Assembly (NCBI GenBank): GCA_002437115.1 | Contig: DJOD01000037.1 | Location: forward strand, 1 to 20,728 | Length of the DNA stretch: 20,728 bases | Direction of reading: 5' to 3' | Source: Prevotella sp. UBA6447 | Lineage (GTDB): Bacteria > Bacteroidota > Bacteroidia > Bacteroidales > Bacteroidaceae | In this document: piece by piece, positions 16,942 to 20,728 of the stretch | Layout of the letters: each line of letters starts with the position of its first letter | Position numbering within the stretch: the stretch's first letter is position 1 | Made by a program: the position numbers and the translations under genes | The notes under the pieces: model-generated | What the model saw: the letters and a program-made list of their open reading frames with translations, nothing else | Database searches by the model: none | What the model was told of the DNA's origin: nothing

Positions 16942-17718
16942 TCACTCCGTCATCTCCTTGGCCAGGATTCCCTCAAGCTCCTCGGCCGACAGGCGCAGGC
17001 GGAACTGCCCCTTGATGGCCACGCTGATGCGTCCCGTCTCCTCCGAGACGATGATGGCTATGGCATCGCTGTCTTGCGAGATGCCCAGCGCCGCGCGGTG
17101 GCGCAGTCCCAACTCTTTGGGTATGTCCATGGCGTGGCTCACGGGCAGGATGCAGCCGGCGGCCTTGATGCGCTTTTGGGAAATGACCATGGCGCCATCG
17201 TGGAGGGGCGAGTTCTTGAAGAAGATGTTCTCGATGAGCAATTTGTTCACGTTGGCTCCGATGAGCTCTCCTGTCTGCACAATGTCGTCAAGCGGCGTAG
17301 CGCGCTCAATGACGATGAGCGCGCCAATCTTTCCACGAGCCATGTCCATGCACGCCCAAACGATGGGCATGATGGTAGCCTTATCTTCCTCAGGGTTCTT
17401 GCTCTTCTTCGAGGAGAAGAATTGCAGCACGTTCTTCACGCGCTGGTGGGCGCCAAGCTGGTAAAGGAACTTCCTGATTTCCTCCTTGAAGAGCACGATG
17501 AGGCCGATGACACCCACGCTGACAAGCTTGTCCATGATGCTTCCGAGCAACCGCATCTCGAGCACCTGCGACACAAACAGCCACACCAGCACAAACACCA
17601 TGATGCCGATGAAGACGTTGAGCGACCGGCTCTCCTTCATCAGGCGGTAAAGGTAGTAGAGCATCAGGGCGACAAGGAAGATGTCGATGATGTCCTTTAT
17701 GCCAAATTCGAAGAACAT
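16942..17718 (-). CDS. cdaA: Membrane diadenylate cyclase (c-di-AMP synthase)
   Basis: CdaA condenses two ATP into cyclic di-AMP. The 258-residue protein has three N-terminal hydrophobic helices (about 8-25, 34-52 and 62-80) and a DisA_N catalytic domain with the two diagnostic motifs: DGA at 174-176 (SPLHDGAMVI) and RHR at 206-208 (LGLRHRAALG). Its start codon overlaps the end of folP by 22 nt in another frame, which suggests translational coupling. Firmicutes usually place cdaA with cdaR and glmM; neither is visible here. The C-terminus ends soon after the cyclase domain. Confidence 0.95.
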   Translation of the reverse strand: MFFEFGIKDIIDIFLVALMLYYLYRLMKESRSLNVFIGIMVFVLVWLFVSQVLEMRLLGSIMDKLVSVGVIGLIVLFKEEIRKFLYQLGAHQRVKNVLQFFSSKKSKNPEEDKATIMPIVWACMDMARGKIGALIVIERATPLDDIVQTGELIGANVNKLLIENIFFKNSPLHDGAMVISQKRIKAAGCILPVSHAMDIPKELGLRHRAALGISQDSDAIAIIVSEETGRISVAIKGQFRLRLSAEELEGILAKEMTE

Positions 17719-18500
17719 AATGCGTTGTATATTTTGACGGCCTCCACAGCGGGCTTCACATCGTGCACGCGGATGATGGACGCACCGCGCATCAGGGCCA
17801 TCGTGTTGACCACCGTGGTGCCGTTCAGCGCCTCGGCGGGTGTGCCGCCCAGGGTCTCAAACACCATGCGCTTCCGCGACATGGCAGCCAGCACGGGCAA
17901 CTCCAGCGCCTGCAGCTTGTCGAGCTCGCCAAGGATGCGGAAGTTGTCGGCCCGGGTCTTACCAAAGCCGAAGCCTGGGTCGAGGATGATGTCTTTTTGG
18001 TGCAGCGCCCGCAAGCTTTGCACGCGCTCGGCAAACTCAAGGAGCATGTCGCGCAACGTGGCTTGTTGCGACATCAGGACATAGGGCATCCCCGTGGATG
18101 CCACAAGCGGGAACATCTCGGGGTCTTCGCCGCCCGACACGTCATTGATGATGTCGGCTCCAAACTCCTCGATGGCCACGCGGGCCACCGAAGCCCTAAA
18201 AGTGTCTACGGAGATGATGGCACCGGAGGCGGTGGCCTTCACGATTTCCAGGCCTCTCCTCACGCGGTCGACCTCTTCGGCCTCCGTGGCAATGTTGCCG
18301 CCCGGACGGGTGGAACAACCACCGATGTCGATGATGGCAGCCCCTTCGCCCACCAACTGCCGGACGCGCCGGGCTATGTCGTCATCGCTCATGGCACGAC
18401 TGCCAGCAAAGAACGAATCGGGGGTGACGTTCATGATTCCCATCACCAAAGGTGTCTCCAGCGACAACAAGTGGCCGCGGATATTCAGTGTGTAGTCCAT
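17697..18500 (-). CDS. folP: Dihydropteroate synthase
   Basis: FolP joins p-aminobenzoate with dihydropterin pyrophosphate in folate synthesis and is the sulfonamide target. The 267-residue protein shows MGIMNVTPDSFF (20-31), DIGGCSTRPGG (pABA/pterin loop), a VDTFRASV strand-loop, DPGFGFGKTRADNF and the C-terminal RVHDVKPAVEAVKI. The start at 18500 gives the usual leader strand before the first motif; the next Met would delete it. The consensus promoter lies so close that the mRNA may be leaderless. The gene overlaps cdaA downstream and is divergent from murF. Confidence 0.96.
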   Translation of the reverse strand: MDYTLNIRGHLLSLETPLVMGIMNVTPDSFFAGSRAMSDDDIARRVRQLVGEGAAIIDIGGCSTRPGGNIATEAEEVDRVRRGLEIVKATASGAIISVDTFRASVARVAIEEFGADIINDVSGGEDPEMFPLVASTGMPYVLMSQQATLRDMLLEFAERVQSLRALHQKDIILDPGFGFGKTRADNFRILGELDKLQALELPVLAAMSRKRMVFETLGGTPAEALNGTTVVNTMALMRGASIIRVHDVKPAVEAVKIYNALCSSNLA

Positions 18501-18508
18501 ATTCGTGG

Positions 18509-18539
18509 CAAAAATAATAATATTAATTGAAAAATCAAA
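18509..18539 (-). promoter_or_regulatory. Consensus folP promoter, abutting the start codon
   Basis: On the minus strand, TTTG (18539-18536), a spacer of exactly 19 nt and TATTTTTG (18516-18509) match the Bacteroidota promoter. Only 8 nt separate the -7 element from the folP ATG, so transcription should begin at or next to the start codon. Confidence 0.75.
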
Positions 18540-18561
18540 TTCATTTTATGTATTTTTCCAC

Positions 18562-18569
18562 TATCTTTG
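18562..18569 (+). promoter_or_regulatory. murF -7 element inside a dyad
   Basis: TATCTTTG lies in the inverted repeat CTATCT (18561-18566) / AGATAG (18574-18579), which overlaps a second one, TTTGCAC (18566-18572) / GTGCAAA (18579-18585). No good TTTG is found 19-21 nt upstream. The element is about 90 nt before the murF start. Confidence 0.6.
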
Positions 18570-18590
18570 CACAAGATAGTGCAAACAAGC

Positions 18591-18638
18591 GCAATGAAAG
18601 ATTGCTTTCAAATGGCTTGTGGGTGCGGCTCATGCCGC
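18591..18638 (+). promoter_or_regulatory. Two small hairpins in the murF leader
   Basis: GCAAT (18591-18595) can pair with ATTGC (18601-18605), and GCGGC (18625-18629) with GCCGC (18634-18638). The first would hide the ATG of the possible upstream ORF; the second covers its last codons. Both stems are only 5 bp, so the evidence is modest. Confidence 0.3.
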
Positions 18639-18641
18639 TAA
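18594..18641 (+). CDS. Possible Cys-rich leader peptide upstream of murF
   Basis: A 15-codon ORF reading MKDCFQMACGCGSCR sits within the expected murF transcript and ends 17 nt before the murF start, in a different frame. Four of 15 residues are Cys. There is no Shine-Dalgarno sequence, though that is normal in this phylum. It may be chance; conservation is unknown. Confidence 0.2.
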   Translation: MKDCFQMACGCGSCR

Positions 18642-18658
18642 TCATCATTGTTAGGAAA

Positions 18659-20020
18659 ATGAATGTATCTGATTTGTACAACATCTACCTGCGCCATCCG
18701 CAGGTGACGACCGACAGCCGCAGCCTTCCGGCCACGGCACCGACCGACGGGAGCGATTGTGGCATTTTCGTAGCCCTGAAGGGCGCGTCGTTCGACGGCA
18801 ACAAGTTTGCGGCGATGGCCTTGGAGCACGGTTGCAGCCACGCGGTCATCGACGAGAAAGAGTATCTGGTGGAGGGCGACGACCGTTACATCCTGGTCGA
18901 CAACGCCCTGACGACGTTCAAGGAGCTGGCGCGCGAACACAGGCGCCACTTCCACATCCCCGTGGTGGGCATCACGGGCACCAACGGCAAGACCACGACC
19001 AAGGAGCTGGTGTCGGTCGTGCTGGCCAAGCACTACCGCGTGATGCACACCGAGGGCAACTTCAACAACGATGTCGGGGTGCCCAAGACCTTGTTGCGCC
19101 TGTCGGCCCACGACGAGATTGCCGTGGTGGAGATGGGAGCCTCGCACCCCGGCGACATCCGCAAGCTCGTAGAATACGTGGAGCCCACACAGGGGCTCAT
19201 CACCAACGTGGGGCGTGCCCACTTGCAGGGCTTCGGATCCTTTGAGGGTGTCATGCAGACCAAGGGCGAGCTCTACGACTGGCTCAAGGCTCACCAGGCG
19301 GAGGTCTACGCCAACCTGTCCAACCCCCACTTGTCGGAGATGCTGGCCGACCGCCACATCGACACGGTCGTGTCGTACGGCCAAAGCGACGCCCTGTCGC
19401 GTTACCAGGTCACGGGCCGTGTGGTGGCTTGTAACCCCTACGTCAAGTTGCAGTGGGAGTACACGCCAGAGGACGGCGACAACGCTGGCAGCCGCCAGCA
19501 GTTTGATGTGCAGACACAGCTCGTGGGCACCTACAACGCTGACAACCTGTTGGCTGCCGTGGCCGTGGGCTTGCACAATGGGGTGACGCCCCAACAGGTC
19601 AACGAGGCCCTTGCCGACTACCGCCCCACTAACGACCGGTCAGAGCTGGAGCGCACCGCCAGCAACCTGCTGATCGTGGATGCCTACAACGCCAACCCGT
19701 CGAGCATGGCGGCCGCGCTCGACAACTTTGCCCGCATCACGGTCAAGGAACCCAAGATGGCCATTCTCGGCGACATGCGCGAGCTGGGGGCGGCCAGTGT
19801 CGAGGAGCACCAGCGCGTCGTCGACACCCTTGAAACGCTTGGCCTGACCGACGTGTGGCTCGTTGGCAGCGAGTTTGCCAAGACCCACACGCGATTCCGT
19901 AGGTTCGGCAACGTGGAAGAGGTGAAGGCAGCCATTGCCACCTGCAAGCCACAGGGCAAGTGCATCCTGGTGAAAGGCAGCAACGGCACCAAGCTTTTCG
20001 AGCTGCCCAAGCTGCTCTGA
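18659..20020 (+). CDS. murF: UDP-N-acetylmuramoyl-tripeptide-D-alanyl-D-alanine ligase
   Basis: MurF adds D-Ala-D-Ala to UDP-MurNAc-tripeptide, the last cytoplasmic step of the peptidoglycan precursor. From the chosen start the protein has 453 residues, typical for the family. An N-terminal UDP-binding domain (TTDSRS, then FVALKGASFDGNKF) is followed by the ATP-binding P-loop GTNGKTTT (107-114), EGNFNNDVGVPKTLL, VEMGASHPGDI, NVGRAHLQGFGSFEGV, the DAYNANPSSM motif and ILGDMRELG, all standard MurF sequence. The open frame extends 44 codons further upstream, but that part is unlike MurF and contains the promoter, so ATG 18659 is preferred. No other mur gene is in the window. Confidence 0.95.
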   Translation: MNVSDLYNIYLRHPQVTTDSRSLPATAPTDGSDCGIFVALKGASFDGNKFAAMALEHGCSHAVIDEKEYLVEGDDRYILVDNALTTFKELAREHRRHFHIPVVGITGTNGKTTTKELVSVVLAKHYRVMHTEGNFNNDVGVPKTLLRLSAHDEIAVVEMGASHPGDIRKLVEYVEPTQGLITNVGRAHLQGFGSFEGVMQTKGELYDWLKAHQAEVYANLSNPHLSEMLADRHIDTVVSYGQSDALSRYQVTGRVVACNPYVKLQWEYTPEDGDNAGSRQQFDVQTQLVGTYNADNLLAAVAVGLHNGVTPQQVNEALADYRPTNDRSELERTASNLLIVDAYNANPSSMAAALDNFARITVKEPKMAILGDMRELGAASVEEHQRVVDTLETLGLTDVWLVGSEFAKTHTRFRRFGNVEEVKAAIATCKPQGKCILVKGSNGTKLFELPKLL

Positions 20021-20035
20021 GCTCCTTAGGACACG

Positions 20036-20091
20036 AAGTGTGGGCGTGCGAAGACCTAATGACTCGATCTTCACACGCCCACGCTTGTTTT
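20036..20091 (+). terminator. Terminator after murF
   Basis: A 19-position stem (20036-20054 with 20068-20086), broken only by wobble-type positions, and a 13-nt loop are followed by G and TTTT. It starts 16 nt after the murF stop codon. Confidence 0.85.
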
Positions 20092-20135
20092 ACAGGCTTG
20101 CGCTACCAAGAAAAAAGGATAGAGTGACAGCAAAC

Positions 20136-20168
20136 AAAAAGTCCGGCCCCGCAAAACGAGAACCGGAC
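20136..20168 (-). terminator. Terminator of tRNA-Phe
   Basis: On the minus strand, GTCCGG (20168-20163) pairs with CCGGAC (20146-20141), extended by G-T pairs, and is followed by TTTTT (20140-20136). It lies 17 nt past the tRNA 3' end. Confidence 0.75.
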
Positions 20169-20185
20169 AGAATGAAAGGAGGAAG

Positions 20186-20258
20186 TGGTACCTCTTGGAG
20201 TTGAACCAAGGACACATGGATTTTCAGTCCATTGCTCTACCACCTGAGCTAAGGTACC
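20186..20258 (-). tRNA. tRNA-Phe (anticodon GAA)
   Basis: A 73-nt cloverleaf on the minus strand has a 7-bp acceptor stem (GGTACCT with AGGTACC), D stem GCTC/GAGC, anticodon stem ATGGA/TCCAT with loop CTGAAAA (anticodon GAA), variable loop GTGTC, T stem CTTGG/CCAAG with loop TTCAACT, and discriminator A. The 3' CCA is not encoded. Confidence 0.97.
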
Positions 20259-20313
20259 CTCTTTTGCGAGTGAGAACCGCAAGGCTTAGTGCTGCATTTC
20301 TCATTTGCGAGTG
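20259..20313 (-). repeat. 14-nt direct repeat in the tRNA-Phe leader
   Basis: Read on +, CTCTTTTGCGAGTG (20259-20272) and CTCATTTGCGAGTG (20300-20313) are identical at 13 of 14 positions. One copy abuts the mature tRNA 5' end and the other abuts the -7 element. Confidence 0.6.
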
Positions 20314-20345
20314 CAAAGGTAGTGCTTTTTATCCGAACTCACAAA
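20314..20345 (-). promoter_or_regulatory. Consensus promoter of tRNA-Phe
   Basis: On the minus strand, TTTG (20345-20342), a 20-nt spacer and TACCTTTG (20321-20314) match the Bacteroidota promoter consensus. Confidence 0.75.
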
Positions 20346-20385
20346 TTTTTCCAAAGAAAAATGCACGCGTTTCAAAAAAAAACTG

Positions 20386-20393
20386 TAACTTTG
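20386..20393 (+). promoter_or_regulatory. -7 element of tRNA-Pro
   Basis: TAACTTTG lies 55 nt before the tRNA. The bases that follow, CACTCG, are the same as those after the -7 element of tRNA-Phe. No clear TTTG is found 19-21 nt upstream. Confidence 0.55.
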
Positions 20394-20448
20394 CACTCGT
20401 CTTCAAGTGGGGAAGGCTTCTGTTGAGCGACTTCCACGCAGAGACCAT

Positions 20449-20521
20449 CGGGATTTAGCGCAGTTGGTAGCGCACTACGTTCGGGACGTAGGGGTCGCTG
20501 GTTCGAGTCCAGTAATCCCGA
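20449..20521 (+). tRNA. tRNA-Pro (anticodon CGG)
   Basis: A 73-nt cloverleaf has acceptor CGGGATT/AATCCCG (the C1 start typical of bacterial tRNA-Pro), anticodon stem CTACG/CGTAG with loop TTCGGGA (anticodon CGG, reading CCG) and T arm CTGG-TTCGAGT-CCAG. The discriminator is A and CCA is not encoded. Confidence 0.96.
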
Positions 20522-20528
20522 CGAAGCA

Positions 20529-20575
20529 AGAAGAGGCCAAGGGGCAGGCATACCCCTTGGCCTCTTCTCTTTTTC
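20529..20575 (+). terminator. Terminator of tRNA-Pro
   Basis: A perfect 16-bp stem (20529-20544 with 20553-20568) with an 8-nt loop leads into a T-rich tail, 7 nt past the tRNA. From 20576 to the end of the window I see no supportable gene. Confidence 0.92.
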
Positions 20576-20728
20576 ACGCCTACGCTGCCGAACACCTACA
20601 CCTCATATTATATGACAAAGATGGCCACCTCTGCTATTGCATTGTCGCGCACCTTTCTAATCACGTTTCATAACTTCCTGTATATCAACATATAAGGAAA
20701 TGGGGAAATAATAGCTTAAATTCTGAAA

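Noticed and set aside
16861..18084. Long plus-strand open frame (407 codons) opposite cdaA and folP
   Set aside because: It covers two well-supported genes on the other strand and its protein is low in complexity and unlike any family.
18527..18658. 44-codon N-terminal extension of murF
   Set aside because: The extension contains the -7 promoter element and is unlike MurF; the family N-terminus begins at the ATG at 18659.
18638..19594. Minus-strand open frame of 318 codons opposite murF
   Set aside because: Histidine/valine-rich shadow of murF without any domain.
20407..20673. Open frame of 88 codons across tRNA-Pro and its terminator
   Set aside because: It runs through a complete tRNA and a 16-bp terminator, so it cannot be a real gene.
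1..20728. CRISPR array, prophage, toxin-antitoxin or defence island
   Set aside because: No regularly spaced repeats, integrase, intact transposase, nuclease or helicase genes were seen on either strand.

Overview
The window looks like a chromosomal segment of a GC-rich member of the Bacteroidota, most likely Prevotellaceae or a close relative. The reasons are: several promoters match the Bacteroidota sigma-ABfr pattern (TTTG, 19-20 nt, TAnnTTTG); start codons generally lack a Shine-Dalgarno sequence; two secreted proteins end in tails like those sorted by the type IX secretion system (T9SS); one protein is a membrane-spanning TPR/AraC regulator of a Bacteroidota type; folP and cdaA are adjacent; and the phosphotransacetylase is the short form. 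The exact genus is inference.

Layout. 1-200: no recognisable gene, with a probable terminator of an upstream gene. 201-2298: a consensus promoter followed by an ElaA-type acetyltransferase and a one-piece transmembrane regulator (periplasmic TPR, membrane helix, cytoplasmic AraC-type HTH). 2323-9048: a terminator merging into a promoter, then a two-gene secretion unit (a C10/streptopain-family cysteine protease with its propeptide, and a 1389-residue cell-surface protein with three cleaved-adhesin-like modules), closed by a strong terminator. 8975-9264: a non-coding strip carrying what looks like the first codons of a dead IS1380-type transposase and a 9-bp inverted repeat. 9265-13190: nadK, an ABC exporter, a MIP18/DUF59 Fe-S assembly protein and lpxH, all on +. 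13343-14380: a PfkB-type (KDG) kinase on -. 14518-18500: a minus-strand run in transcription order folP, cdaA, pta, ackA. 18501-20091: folP and murF are divergent from a shared intergenic region; murF has a leader holding two small hairpins and a possible cysteine-rich 15-codon upstream ORF. 20136-20575: divergent tRNA-Phe and tRNA-Pro genes, each with its own terminator.

How the parts relate. Pta and AckA form the acetyl-CoA to acetate ATP-generating branch. FolP (folate), CdaA (cyclic di-AMP), MurF (peptidoglycan), LpxH (lipid A) and NadK (NADP) are core metabolism and envelope genes. The accessory part is the regulator/protease/adhesin region. I see no CRISPR array, phage, intact insertion sequence, toxin-antitoxin pair or obvious new defence system. 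The most interesting signals are regulatory: a nearly identical 19-bp dyad at two unrelated promoters, a probably leaderless folP mRNA, the Cys-rich upstream ORF before murF, a terminator abutting a promoter before the protease, and the transposase relic ahead of nadK.
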